DNA of 18,359 nt from an uncultured Clostridia bacterium (GCA_948562205.1 CAOYAN010000029.1:1-18359); one strand, 5' to 3'; shown: positions 1 to 8,114, counted from the first letter of the stretch. Numbers and translations are program-made. The notes: generated from the letters alone by a model not told the origin.

Positions 1-1
1 A

Positions 2-2089
2 ATAGGAGTGTATGAAGTAGAAATAACAGATGATATGAAATATATACAAATGACTGAACCATATGATATTGAATATATGGAATTATCAGTGTATCAATAT
101 TATGATATATTTTATGAAGAATTACCAATAGAATTAACAACAAGAAATGGTGTAAACTTTAGTAATGATAAATTTACATTTCCTGTATATATTCAAAAAA
201 TCTTAGAAGGTGTAAATGAATATAGTGTGGTTATTAAAAAAAGAGAAAAAATAACTATAAATATAGATGAAAATATAAATAAAATATATTTATATGATAA
301 AACCAATAAAAGTTGTAAATTTTATAGTAGGAATAATGGAAAAATAGTAGTATATTTAGCTAAGAATGCTGAGTATGATATAATATTTAAACAAAAATTT
401 TCAGCAGGTAGTGGAAATAGAAAAAGAATTTATGAAAGAGAGAGTTATTGCGAATTAGAACACAAAAAAGTATTTGATGAGGAGTATGAATATTATTATA
501 AAACAATAAAACAAGGAGAAAATAAAACAGAATATTATTTTGAAACAAATGGAAAGTTTGAAAGTAGTATAATATGGAAAGATAGTAGAAATGCAAAATT
601 GGAATTTAGATTAAGAGGAATAAATGAATTTTATGGTCAAGGCGGTGACTATGATAGATTATATGATAAAGATTTTGAAAACTTTTATGGAAAATATAAC
701 AAATATGTAGTATTTATAGAAAAGTTAGATGATGATTTTAGTGTATCAGAAGAGTATAAAAAAGATTCAAAATGGTTAATAGTAAATGAAGAGGAAATAA
801 AAAATTTAAAATTTAAAATACCAGAATATGCTAATAAATATATAAAATTAGATTTAAAAAATAACGAATATATGCCAGAATATGTATATGCAAGCTTTTT
901 TGAACATAATTTTGATAATTTTAGTGAAAATAATAGTGGAGTGTATATAAAAAGTAATAAAAAAATATACAATATATATATAAAAGATAAAAATATATTA
1001 TACTGTTTAATACCTATAGAAAAACCAAATCACAAATTATCAATAGATTTAGAATATAAGAATGATAAAGTACCAAAAGATAAAATATTTAAATTTAGTA
1101 CAAGATCTATTTATTTATATAATTATTATAGTAGCTGTATGGGAATTTGTGAACAGCCATATGTGGTAAGTACACTTGTAGAAAAACAAATAAAATATGA
1201 TAATAATAAAAAGACTAGAATAATATTAAATAAGTCAGTAGAAAATGAAGAAGAAAATAAAAGATATTATGTAGGATTATTTGAAAATGAAAATGATAAT
1301 AAAACAGATAAAATATATGATATAGATATAGTAAATGGAGTAGGAAGTAAAAAAATAGAAATTAATGGATATGAAAAAGAAAAGAAATATTATATATATG
1401 AAGTAGATGAAAATGGAAATAAAATAGAAAATGAGAACTTAGTATATAATAAAAATAAAGTGTTAGAGAATGTAAATAAAAAAGAAGAATATAATATATT
1501 ATCAGATGAAAATGTAATATCATCAGTATATTCAACATCAGCAAATGAAGGATATGTAGATATGGTAAAGGTATCTGAAGATAAATATTCTGATTTTACT
1601 ACAATATTAAGAAAAATAACTGATGATATAGGAAAAGGAAGTGGAGAACAATATTATAAAAATAACAGTTTAGTAGTAACAGAGGTATATGAGGACACAG
1701 TAACAATAAGTGAAAATAATGAAAAACCATATTTAGTAAGATATGAAACTAAAAAAGATGGAAAATTAGAAGGAAGTTTAGAAGAAGTAGTAATAGAGGG
1801 AAATAAACCAGTAAATGTACCGGATATAATAGCAAATGAAGGATATGAATTTGATAAGTGGATAGTAGTAAAGAATGGAGAAGAAATAGAAGTAAACCCA
1901 AGTGAATATGTAATATTAGAAGACACAACATTTATAGCAAAATACAAAGAAATAAAAGTTGAAGAAAATAGTGATACATCAGATATAAATATATGGTTAT
2001 ATGTAGGAATTGCTATAATATCAGTTATTGTAATAGTAATAATTACTATAATTTTTGTAATCAATAAAAATAAAAAGATTACAAGATAA
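2..2089 (+). CDS. C-terminal part of a large cell-surface protein (Cna-B-like and InlB B-repeat domains, C-terminal anchor); 5' end outside window
   Basis: The reading frame is open to the left edge of the window, and the GTG at 8 has no properly spaced ribosome binding site, so this is the 3' part of a longer gene. Residues below are numbered from that GTG. Residues about 405-475 resemble the Cna-B-like stalk domains of clostridial surface proteins (RYYVGLFE near 419, EVDENGN near 465). Residues about 576-648 fit the InlB B-repeat/Flg_new fold (GYEFDKW followed by a Y-V-I-L-E-D-T-T-F-I-A-K-Y ending). The end is DTSDIN (656-661), a hydrophobic segment (662-687) and a basic tail, which is the architecture of a sortase signal, but without LPxTG. 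The long N-terminal part is Lys/Asn/Tyr-rich and I do not recognise it. An adhesin or wall-attached stalk protein is inferred. No clear terminator follows before the promoter at 2111. Confidence 0.8.
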   Translation: MGVYEVEITDDMKYIQMTEPYDIEYMELSVYQYYDIFYEELPIELTTRNGVNFSNDKFTFPVYIQKILEGVNEYSVVIKKREKITINIDENINKIYLYDKTNKSCKFYSRNNGKIVVYLAKNAEYDIIFKQKFSAGSGNRKRIYERESYCELEHKKVFDEEYEYYYKTIKQGENKTEYYFETNGKFESSIIWKDSRNAKLEFRLRGINEFYGQGGDYDRLYDKDFENFYGKYNKYVVFIEKLDDDFSVSEEYKKDSKWLIVNEEEIKNLKFKIPEYANKYIKLDLKNNEYMPEYVYASFFEHNFDNFSENNSGVYIKSNKKIYNIYIKDKNILYCLIPIEKPNHKLSIDLEYKNDKVPKDKIFKFSTRSIYLYNYYSSCMGICEQPYVVSTLVEKQIKYDNNKKTRIILNKSVENEEENKRYYVGLFENENDNKTDKIYDIDIVNGVGSKKIEINGYEKEKKYYIYEVDENGNKIENENLVYNKNKVLENVNKKEEYNILSDENVISSVYSTSANEGYVDMVKVSEDKYSDFTTILRKITDDIGKGSGEQYYKNNSLVVTEVYEDTVTISENNEKPYLVRYETKKDGKLEGSLEEVVIEGNKPVNVPDIIANEGYEFDKWIVVKNGEEIEVNPSEYVILEDTTFIAKYKEIKVEENSDTSDINIWLYVGIAIISVIVIVIITIIFVINKNKKITR

Positions 2090-2110
2090 AGAATGAATTA
2101 TGTAAAGTGA

Positions 2111-2139
2111 TTGACTTTTTATCAAATAAATGATATAAT
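2111..2139 (+). promoter_or_regulatory. sigma-A promoter of the acetyltransferase leader
   Basis: TTGACT at 2111-2116 and TATAAT at 2134-2139 are separated by 17 bp, with a TGA extended -10 immediately upstream of the hexamer. Transcription should begin near 2146, about 137 nt before the ATG at 2283, leaving a long structured leader. Confidence 0.85.
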
Positions 2140-2145
2140 AGAATT

Positions 2146-2266
2146 GTATTTTAAGAGTATACCTAAAAGTTTTCTTTGAGCGGTATAGGGTAACAAAAGT
2201 TACTTACACAGAAGTAAGCTAGTCTTACAGAGGAGTCTTATTGATTTTTCTGTAAGGCTTTTTTTT
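2146..2266 (+). promoter_or_regulatory. structured leader / candidate transcription attenuator or riboswitch
   Basis: This untranslated leader can fold into successive hairpins. TATACC (2158-2163) pairs with GGTATA (2182-2187) around an inner AAAG/CTTT stem (2166-2169/2174-2177). GTAAC (2190-2194) pairs with GTTAC (2199-2203). CTTAC (2203-2207) pairs with GTAAG (2214-2218). The leader ends in an intrinsic terminator (2222-2266) upstream of the ribosome binding site. The same GTAAG (2214-2218) can instead pair with CTTAC (2224-2228), which is inside the 5' arm of the terminator. That gives an alternative antiterminator, as in riboswitches and antibiotic-sensing attenuators. I do not recognise it as a known riboswitch class, and no T-box motif is present. 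The ligand or signal is unknown. Confidence 0.6.
2222..2266 (+). terminator. intrinsic terminator inside the acetyltransferase leader
   Basis: GTCTTACAGA (2222-2231) pairs with TCTGTAAGGC (2249-2258) in a 10-bp stem with one G-U pair and a 17-nt loop, followed by eight T (2259-2266). It lies before the SD (2268-2274) of the gene it precedes and after the promoter at 2111. It therefore either ends a short RNA or conditionally blocks the downstream genes. Confidence 0.8.
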
Positions 2267-2282
2267 GAAAGGAGAATTTATT

Positions 2283-2798
2283 ATGGATGAATTAGAATTA
2301 GTATTTCCAACAAAGGAATATAAAGAAAAGATTTTAGATTTTAAAAAAGAATTTAATGGAGAAACAATTCATGGATGTGGTGGATTAGATAGAATTGAAG
2401 ATATAGATGAATGGTTGCTTAAGATTAAAGATGATTTAACTAAAGATACACCAACAAGAGTTCGTGCAACACTTTTTATTGCTGTTAGAAAGAGTGATCA
2501 AAAAATAGTTGGTATTATACAAATAAGACATAGATTAAATGAACATCTCTTACTGTATGGTGGACATATTGGAGATTCTGTAAGACCTAGTGAGAGAAAA
2601 AAGGGATATGCAACTGAAATGATTAGACTAGCTCTTAATGAGTGTAAAAATTTAGGCATATTTAAAGTACTTATGGTGTGTTATGTTGATAATATAGGTT
2701 CAGAGAAAAGCATAATTAATAATGGGGGAGTTTTAGAAAATATAGTAGAAGATGAAGATGGTAATAAGATAAAAAGATTTTGGATTGATTTAAAATAA
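2283..2798 (+). CDS. GNAT family N-acetyltransferase
   Basis: A predicted cytoplasmic acetyl-CoA-dependent N-acetyltransferase of 171 residues. The core GNAT pattern is present: a beta strand with FIAVRKSDQKIVGII near 66-80, then the acetyl-CoA pyrophosphate-binding motif A RPSERKKGYA (101-110) and an Asn-rich C-terminal segment (YVDNIGSEKSI). The ATG at 2283 is chosen because AAAGGAG at 2268-2274 is correctly spaced. An upstream in-frame TTG at 2265 lies within the T-run of a terminator and cannot be the start. The gene is controlled by the attenuator leader, and a second GNAT gene follows after 20 nt. The substrate (protein, amine or drug) cannot be read from the sequence. An attenuator before a GNAT gene makes induction by a small molecule or antibiotic plausible, but this is inference. 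Confidence 0.88.
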   Translation: MDELELVFPTKEYKEKILDFKKEFNGETIHGCGGLDRIEDIDEWLLKIKDDLTKDTPTRVRATLFIAVRKSDQKIVGIIQIRHRLNEHLLLYGGHIGDSVRPSERKKGYATEMIRLALNECKNLGIFKVLMVCYVDNIGSEKSIINNGGVLENIVEDEDGNKIKRFWIDLK

Positions 2799-2818
2799 CA
2801 TTACGAGGAGGAATAAAA

Positions 2819-3382
2819 ATGAAATATTTTAAAAAATTAGTAGGTGACAATATATATTTATTACCAAGAAATGTTGAAGATTATGAAAAATTTACAGAGT
2901 GGATGAATGATTTTGAAACAACAGACTACATTGGATCAAGTGGTCAAGTTATGTCACTTTTAGGAGAGAAAAAATATCTTGAAGAACATATAGGAGATGT
3001 AGCATCTTTTGCTATAGTCTCTTTAGAAAATGATAAACTTTTAGGATCAATTGCAATAGAAGATATAAATAATACTAGAAGATGTGGAACACTTGGTATA
3101 TTTATAGGAGATAGAGAGGCAAGAAATAAAGGATATGGAAGTGAAGCAATTAAATTATTACTTGATTATAGTTTTAATTATTTAAATCTTCATAGTATTA
3201 AATTGAATGTTTTTGATTTTAATAAAAGAGCTATTGCATGTTACAAAAAATGTGGCTTTAGAGAATGTGGTAGACTTAGAGAAAATTATTTCTTAAATGG
3301 AAAGTATTATGATAATATTATTATGGATGTATTATCAAATGAATTTACAAAAAGTTATATAAGAAATAAAAATATTGTTTAG
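2819..3382 (+). CDS. GNAT family N-acetyltransferase, RimJ/RimL type
   Basis: A predicted acetyl-CoA-dependent acetyltransferase of 187 residues, the normal length for RimJ/RimL-like proteins. Visible features are the start LVGDNIYLLPR, typical of this subfamily, motif A with REARNKGYGSEA (99-110), and the C-terminal NKRAIACYKKCGF motif, in which Asn and Tyr usually contact the cofactor and catalytic site. The SD (GAGGAGG) is well spaced from the ATG. It sits 20 nt behind the previous GNAT gene and ahead of a strong terminator, so the two form a bicistronic unit under the attenuator. RimJ/RimL relatives act on ribosomal protein N termini, but many homologues acetylate antibiotics or polyamines. 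The substrate is not assignable here. Confidence 0.9.
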   Translation: MKYFKKLVGDNIYLLPRNVEDYEKFTEWMNDFETTDYIGSSGQVMSLLGEKKYLEEHIGDVASFAIVSLENDKLLGSIAIEDINNTRRCGTLGIFIGDREARNKGYGSEAIKLLLDYSFNYLNLHSIKLNVFDFNKRAIACYKKCGFRECGRLRENYFLNGKYYDNIIMDVLSNEFTKSYIRNKNIV

Positions 3383-3389
3383 TATATAA

Positions 3390-3434
3390 TAAATGATGGT
3401 ACAGTTTTTGTACTGTCATTTATTTTCTTTTTTT
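3390..3434 (+). terminator. intrinsic terminator after the GNAT gene pair
   Basis: A 13-bp stem with two wobble pairs (3390-3402 with 3410-3422) and loop AGTTTTT is followed by a T-rich tail TATTTTCTTTTTTT. It ends the acetyltransferase unit. Confidence 0.85.
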
Positions 3435-3495
3435 AAAATAAATATGTAATATATACACTAAATTTCAATTATTAATAGATTTAATTAGATTTATG

Positions 3496-3504
3496 TGTTA
3501 AAAT
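3496..3504 (+). promoter_or_regulatory. possible extended -10 promoter
   Basis: TGT followed by TAAAAT lies about 38 nt before the ATG at 3542. No good -35 box is found at the expected distance, so this is a weak prediction. It is offered because a terminator lies just upstream and the gene at 3542 needs a promoter. Confidence 0.3.
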
Positions 3505-3541
3505 ATGAAATGTAAATATTATTTAGAAAAGGGGTATATTT

Positions 3542-4153
3542 ATGAAAAAAAGAATTGTAATTTTTATCATTATAATTATTATATCATTTGTCTTAGGCGT
3601 TCTTTTTACAAAACATGTAATACCAAGATATTTTGATTTAGAAAATAAAGCAGTGGAGAATGTGTTAAAAAATGATATAAAAGAGGGAGAGTTAAGTACT
3701 AATAGTAAAAATGAAAATATAGAAAAAGATTTTAAAACTTCTTTTAAAACTGTACTCGATTCATATGAAAAAGGAAAAGATACTATGTATGCATTAGCAG
3801 ATATAGATAAAGACTTAATACCAGAATTAATTGTACGTACTGGTGAATCTGAAGTAGAGTATATGTTTGATTTGTATAAATATAAAGCTAGTGATGAAAA
3901 AGCAGAACTTATAGGAAATATAGGGGCTGGACATTCAGTACTCTATGAGATGAATAATGAAAAATATTTACTTTCTGTATATGCCCATATGGGATATGAG
4001 ACAGTAGCTAAAGTATTTATTGAAGATGAAAAAATAAAATATGAACAAATATCACAAAGAGAAAATTTAACAAATGAAGAATATACAAAAGGAGATAAAA
4101 TAGTAGAATTATATGATTTAAATGATACTAGTGTAATTGATAAATATAAATAA
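3542..4153 (+). CDS. membrane-anchored extracytoplasmic protein of unknown function
   Basis: 203 residues. An uncleaved signal-anchor is likely at residues 5-23 (Lys/Arg start, Ile-rich hydrophobic stretch, no lipobox Cys), leaving residues 24-203 outside the membrane. Residues 84-98 contain ALADIDKDLIPELIV, the Asp-rich acidic turn (D-x-D-x-D...PEL) common in clostridial secreted proteins and similar to FG-GAP or dockerin-like calcium loops. Nothing in it points to an enzyme. The SD AAAAGGGG is well placed. The histidine phosphatase gene follows after 19 nt, so the two are probably co-transcribed. I do not recognise the family with certainty. Confidence 0.75.
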   Translation: MKKRIVIFIIIIIISFVLGVLFTKHVIPRYFDLENKAVENVLKNDIKEGELSTNSKNENIEKDFKTSFKTVLDSYEKGKDTMYALADIDKDLIPELIVRTGESEVEYMFDLYKYKASDEKAELIGNIGAGHSVLYEMNNEKYLLSVYAHMGYETVAKVFIEDEKIKYEQISQRENLTNEEYTKGDKIVELYDLNDTSVIDKYK

Positions 4154-4172
4154 ACATACAAGGAGAAATTAA

Positions 4173-4790
4173 ATGAAAATATATTTGATAAGACATAGTG
4201 AATCAGTAGATGATATCCTAAACTGTTATGGTGGTGTGGCAGACTTTGAACTTACAGAAGATGGTAAAAATAAGGTTAAAGAATACAGTAAAAAATTTAA
4301 AAATTATGGTGTAGAAAAGATTTATACAAGTCCATATAAAAGAGCATTAAATAGTGCAAAAATATTAAATACAGATATAAATGTAGAGTTAGAAATCGTA
4401 GATGGAATAAGAGAATTTAATCAATATGGTGTTATGTCTGGAGTTAATAAAGACTTAGCAAAAGATATATTTTCCAATTTACTAAATATGGAAGAGTATA
4501 AAGATTTTGGTTATTACAATAAAAAGACTTTTTATGGTGGAGAGGAAATTATTGATTTTGATACAAGAGTAAAAGATGCTATAAATGAAATAATAAATAA
4601 TAGTAAAGAATATAATACTATTGCAATTATTACACATGGTGGTGTATATAGAAGTATATTTAAAAATATATTAAATATTAATAAAAAAATAGTAGGTATA
4701 GAAGATTTGGCTACAACTACAATAAATTATATAGATGGTAAGTTTATTATAGAAAATGTAGATGGTGTAGTATATGGAGAAAATATATAA
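4173..4790 (+). CDS. histidine phosphatase family protein (phosphoglycerate mutase-like)
   Basis: A predicted cytoplasmic phosphohydrolase of 205 residues. The N-terminal RHSES motif (R7, H8) carries the histidine that becomes phosphorylated in this superfamily. KIYTSPYKRALNSA supplies the second Arg, and ITHGGVYRSI supplies the second catalytic His. Small-molecule phosphatases of this type (CobC, GpmB-like) act on phosphosugars, nucleotides or alpha-ribazole phosphate, and no cobalamin genes are nearby to suggest the last. The SD AAGGAG lies 7 nt before the ATG. It is in line with the preceding membrane-protein gene and separated from the Nudix gene by a stem-loop. Confidence 0.9.
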   Translation: MKIYLIRHSESVDDILNCYGGVADFELTEDGKNKVKEYSKKFKNYGVEKIYTSPYKRALNSAKILNTDINVELEIVDGIREFNQYGVMSGVNKDLAKDIFSNLLNMEEYKDFGYYNKKTFYGGEEIIDFDTRVKDAINEIINNSKEYNTIAIITHGGVYRSIFKNILNINKKIVGIEDLATTTINYIDGKFIIENVDGVVYGENI

Positions 4791-4822
4791 ATATAAAATA
4801 AGATGTACTATGTAATATATAT

Positions 4823-4863
4823 GAAAATAACTAGGAATATCTTAACCTATAGTTATTTTCTTG
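4823..4863 (+). terminator. stem-loop, probable terminator between phosphatase and Nudix genes
   Basis: GAAAATAACTA (4823-4833) pairs perfectly with TAGTTATTTTC (4850-4860) in an 11-bp stem. The T-run is partly within the stem and only TTGTATT follows, so termination may be partial. Read-through would place the Nudix gene in the same transcript. Confidence 0.55.
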
Positions 4864-4884
4864 TATTAAAGGAGAGAAAGAATA

Positions 4885-5400
4885 ATGACAAAAAATACTT
4901 ATGAATTAAAAAATGATACATTAAATAAGAAAAGTGAAAAATCTAAAAATAGATGTATGTTTTATGCCTCTACTGCATGTTATTTAGAGTGTGATAATAA
5001 GATACTATTTATAAAATTTAATAAAAAATGGGGGATGAGATATGCGCCACCTGGTGGTAAATTAGAAGAGGGAGAAACTCCAAGTAAATGTGTTATTCGT
5101 GAGCTTATGGAAGAAACAGGACTAAAACTTAAAAATCCTAAACTTAAAGGTATATCTCACTGGAAAGATAGTACTGAGGGAATTATATTTATTTTTACTG
5201 CAACAGAGTATGAGGGTACTATAAAAGAATCTGATGAGGGAAGATTAGAATGGATAGATAAATCTAAAATAGATGATATTTATCAATTTGACATGAATAG
5301 TAAATTTACAAAATATCTTTTCGAAGATGAATTATTTGAGGGAAATTTTATTCTTAATGATGATACTACAATAAGAGAATATGAAATTAAAAAAATATAA
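4885..5400 (+). CDS. Nudix hydrolase (MutT/8-oxo-dGTPase-like)
   Basis: 171 residues with a complete Nudix box at 58-80 (G58, E64, R72-E73-L74, E76-E77, G79), which binds the metal and hydrolyses a nucleoside diphosphate linked to another group. Preceding it is APPGG, typical of MutT-type sanitising enzymes, and EWIDKSKI follows in the usual C-terminal helix region. The first 23 residues are a hydrophilic extension before the fold. The SD AAAGGAGAG supports the ATG at 4885, although Met25 would give a more typical length. Cleaning of oxidised nucleotides or another nucleotide derivative is the likely role. The exact substrate is open. Confidence 0.9.
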   Translation: MTKNTYELKNDTLNKKSEKSKNRCMFYASTACYLECDNKILFIKFNKKWGMRYAPPGGKLEEGETPSKCVIRELMEETGLKLKNPKLKGISHWKDSTEGIIFIFTATEYEGTIKESDEGRLEWIDKSKIDDIYQFDMNSKFTKYLFEDELFEGNFILNDDTTIREYEIKKI

Positions 5401-5439
5401 CTAAGATATATCACACTTGTGAAAGTTTGGTGAAAATGC

Positions 5440-5469
5440 TTGAATTATCATATAAAATGGTAATATAAT
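5440..5469 (+). promoter_or_regulatory. sigma-A promoter of the ABC transporter gene
   Basis: TTGAAT at 5440-5445 and TATAAT at 5464-5469 with an 18-bp spacer. An inverted repeat TCACA-ct-TGTGA (5411-5422) lies upstream of the -35 box and could be an operator, although no regulator gene is adjacent. Confidence 0.7.
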
Positions 5470-5496
5470 TAATACATATTAAAGAAGGGAGAAAAT

Positions 5497-7851
5497 ATGT
5501 TAAAGTTACAAAATATTAGCAAAAGCTATAAAACTGCAGATTATAGTCAAATGGCACTAGATAATGTAAGCCTTGATTTTAGAAAAAATGAGTTTGTAGC
5601 GATTCTAGGACCTAGTGGAAGTGGTAAATCTACACTTTTAAATATAATAGGTGGACTAGATAAATATGATACAGGAGATTTAATAATAAATAATAAATCA
5701 ACAAAACAGTTTAAAGATAAAGACTGGGATGCATATAGAAATAACTGTATAGGTTTTATATTTCAAAACTACAATTTGATAACACATATAAGTATTTTAG
5801 AAAATGTCGAGATGGCTATGACACTTAGTGGGGTATCTAGCAAAGAAAGGAAAAAAAGAGCAAGAGAAGCCTTAGAGAAAGTTGGTCTAAAAGATCATAT
5901 AAATAAAAAGCCAAATCAACTATCTGGTGGTCAAATGCAACGTGTAGCTATTGCAAGAGCGTTAGTAAATAATCCAGATATAATTATGGCAGATGAGCCA
6001 ACTGGTGCACTTGATACAAAGACTAGTGTACAAATAATGGAACTTATAAAAGAAATAGCAAAAGATAAACTAGTTATAATGGTTACACACAATCCAGACC
6101 TCGCAAATGAGTATGCATCAAGAATTATAGAACTTAGAGATGGAAAATTAATTTCTGATTCTAATAAAGTAGAAGAAAATACAAAAAGTGATGAACATTA
6201 TAAAATTGCTAAGACTGCTATGGGATTTTTCTCAGCACTAAAACTTTCTTTTAATAATATAAAGACTAAAAAAGGAAGAACACTACTTACTGCATTTGCT
6301 TCAAGTATTGGTATTATAGGAATTGCAGTAATACTTAGTTTATCATCAGGATTTCAAATACAAATTGATAAATATATAAAAGATACTATGGATCAGTTCC
6401 CTATAATTATTAATCAAACTGCAATGAGCGTTGATGAAGAGATGCTTATGGAAAAACATGATGAAGTAGAGGGCGTTATAAAAGGTACAAATGAATATCC
6501 TGATACTAAAGAAGTAGAACTATATGATGCAGGACTATCTCAAATGGCTCATACTAATAAATTTACTGATGAGTATATAGATTATCTTGAAAATGTTGAT
6601 AAAGATATATGTAGTAGTATAGGATATATTAGTATAGCAAATCTAAATTTAATAAGAAAATTAGATGATGGAAAAGTTGTTCCAGTAACTGTATCTGCTG
6701 GCGTAAATAGTCAAGCTAGTGCGGATACTAGAGGACTTACTTCAATGAATTGTACTACTTATCCTACAATGCTTGATAAAGAAAAAAATTATTTAAAAGA
6801 ATATTACGATTTATTAGAGGGGGAATATCCAAAGGATGCAACAGATTTAGTACTTGTAGTGGATTATAAAAATAGAGTAGATATAGAAACAATGAAAGCA
6901 TTAGGCTTTAAGACAGAAGATATAGAGAAAATAAACTTTTCTGATATAATTGGTACAGAAATTAAACTTGTATCTAATGATGATTATTATACAAAAACAC
7001 CTTTTGGTATTTATACTCCATCTCTTGATTATGAGGCTATGTATGATAAAGAAGATAATATAGATTTAAAAATAGTAGGTGTTGTAAGATCAAAAGAAGA
7101 TGTTAAAATATCACTTCTTGCTGCAGGTATTGCATATAGTAGTGACTTAACAAAACTTGTTCAAGAAAGAGCAAAAGAAACAGATATTGTAAAAGATCAA
7201 ATAGATGCAGACTATAATATATTATCAAAACAAGAATTTAAAGAAGGACAAAAGGATCAAATTATATCATATTTAGCGGGTAATGATATTCCAGCAGCTG
7301 TTATAATGTATCCTACATCTTTTGAAAATAAAGAAAAAATTGTAGAGTATTTAGATAAATATAATGATGGAAAAGAAAAAGACGATAAAGTAATTTATAC
7401 TGATTTATCAGAGACCATTACTAGTATGACTTCTGGTATTATGGATGCTATTACAATAGTACTTGTTGCATTTTCTGCAATATCACTTGTTGTATCATCT
7501 ATAATGATTGGAATAATTACATATATTTCTGTACTTGAAAGAACAAAAGAAATAGGAATTTTAAGAGCTATTGGTGCTAGAAAAAAAGATATTACACGTG
7601 TATTTAATGCTGAAACTTTTCTTGTTGGTATTTGTTCAGGTGTAATTGGAATAGGGATAGCATATTTACTAACATTCCCAATAAATAAAATATTGTATAA
7701 TATAACTGATCTTGAAAATATTGCAAAATTAAATCCTATTCATGCAGTAATTTTACTTGTAATAAGTATTACGTTAACATTAATTGGTGGATTTATTCCT
7801 GCAAAAATTGCTGCTAAAAAAGATCCAGTTGAAGCACTTAGAACTGAATAA
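5497..7851 (+). CDS. ABC exporter, fused ATPase and FtsX/MacB-type permease
   Basis: 784 residues in one chain. The N-terminal ATPase has Walker A GPSGSGKST (38-46), the Q-loop FQNYN, signature LSGGQ (142-146), Walker B with ADEPTGALD (D166, E167) and the H-loop His198. The permease half has one membrane segment at about 263-285, a long extracytoplasmic domain (about 286-645) and three more segments near 650-675, 705-730 and 748-770. It ends in the FtsX/MacB signature AKKDPVEALR. MacB/LolCDE-type mechanotransmission transporters act on peptides, lipoproteins or antibiotics at the membrane face. Natural fusions of ATPase and permease are common in Clostridia. There is no accessory membrane fusion protein or two-component system next to it. 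It has its own promoter and terminator, so it is monocistronic. The substrate is unknown. Confidence 0.93.
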   Translation: MLKLQNISKSYKTADYSQMALDNVSLDFRKNEFVAILGPSGSGKSTLLNIIGGLDKYDTGDLIINNKSTKQFKDKDWDAYRNNCIGFIFQNYNLITHISILENVEMAMTLSGVSSKERKKRAREALEKVGLKDHINKKPNQLSGGQMQRVAIARALVNNPDIIMADEPTGALDTKTSVQIMELIKEIAKDKLVIMVTHNPDLANEYASRIIELRDGKLISDSNKVEENTKSDEHYKIAKTAMGFFSALKLSFNNIKTKKGRTLLTAFASSIGIIGIAVILSLSSGFQIQIDKYIKDTMDQFPIIINQTAMSVDEEMLMEKHDEVEGVIKGTNEYPDTKEVELYDAGLSQMAHTNKFTDEYIDYLENVDKDICSSIGYISIANLNLIRKLDDGKVVPVTVSAGVNSQASADTRGLTSMNCTTYPTMLDKEKNYLKEYYDLLEGEYPKDATDLVLVVDYKNRVDIETMKALGFKTEDIEKINFSDIIGTEIKLVSNDDYYTKTPFGIYTPSLDYEAMYDKEDNIDLKIVGVVRSKEDVKISLLAAGIAYSSDLTKLVQERAKETDIVKDQIDADYNILSKQEFKEGQKDQIISYLAGNDIPAAVIMYPTSFENKEKIVEYLDKYNDGKEKDDKVIYTDLSETITSMTSGIMDAITIVLVAFSAISLVVSSIMIGIITYISVLERTKEIGILRAIGARKKDITRVFNAETFLVGICSGVIGIGIAYLLTFPINKILYNITDLENIAKLNPIHAVILLVISITLTLIGGFIPAKIAAKKDPVEALRTE

Positions 7852-7876
7852 AGAGGAGGGAGACCTTCTCTTTTTT
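7850..7876 (+). terminator. intrinsic terminator of the ABC transporter gene
   Basis: AAAGAGGAGG (7850-7859) pairs with CCTTCTCTTT (7864-7873) with one G-U pair, tetraloop GAGA and a T-run to 7876. The stem starts inside the stop codon. Confidence 0.88.
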
Positions 7877-7905
7877 GTGATGTAAAAAGAAAATAAAAAT
7901 ACTAC

Positions 7906-7934
7906 TTGAAAAAAGTTTAAATAAAATATACAAT
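7906..7934 (+). promoter_or_regulatory. sigma-A promoter upstream of the surface-protein relic
   Basis: TTGAAA at 7906-7911 and TACAAT at 7929-7934 with a 17-bp spacer. The transcript would start near 7941 and meet the hairpin at 8082-8114, giving an RNA of about 170 nt without a substantial open frame. Confidence 0.65.
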
Positions 7935-8081
7935 ATAAATGTAATTAAAAGTTACAGAAAGAAAGATGAAATTATGGAAACTAAAGTTAGTACAAGTATG
8001 ATTGAACTACACACATAAGTAATATTTAAAAAAACAAGAAAAAATGAAATAACAAGGGGCGATTATGCCTTAAAATATATA

Positions 8082-8114
8082 CACTGATACTAAACACTAG
8101 TACCAGTGCTTTTT
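8082..8114 (+). terminator. intrinsic terminator before the Cna-B relic
   Basis: CACTGATACTA (8082-8092) pairs with TAGTACCAGTG (8098-8108) with one A-C mismatch, loop AACAC, then C and five T (8110-8114). It separates the promoter at 7906 from the relic coding region. Confidence 0.65.

Noticed and set aside
1654..2064. Long open frames on the minus strand inside the surface protein, der and other genes
   Set aside because: They are Ser/Leu/Phe-rich shadows of AT-rich genes, with no SD and no recognisable domain.
2146..2266. T-box riboswitch for the GNAT leader
   Set aside because: The invariant T-box antiterminator sequence (AGGGTGGNACCGCG) is absent; only AGGGTAAC occurs, and an acetyltransferase is not a usual T-box target.
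2265..2283. TTG start for the first GNAT gene, six codons upstream of the ATG
   Set aside because: It lies in the T-run of the leader terminator and upstream of the SD; the ATG at 2283 has AAAGGAG at correct spacing.
4173..4790. Cobalamin gene cobC (alpha-ribazole phosphatase)
   Set aside because: The histidine phosphatase motif is generic and no cobalamin genes surround it.
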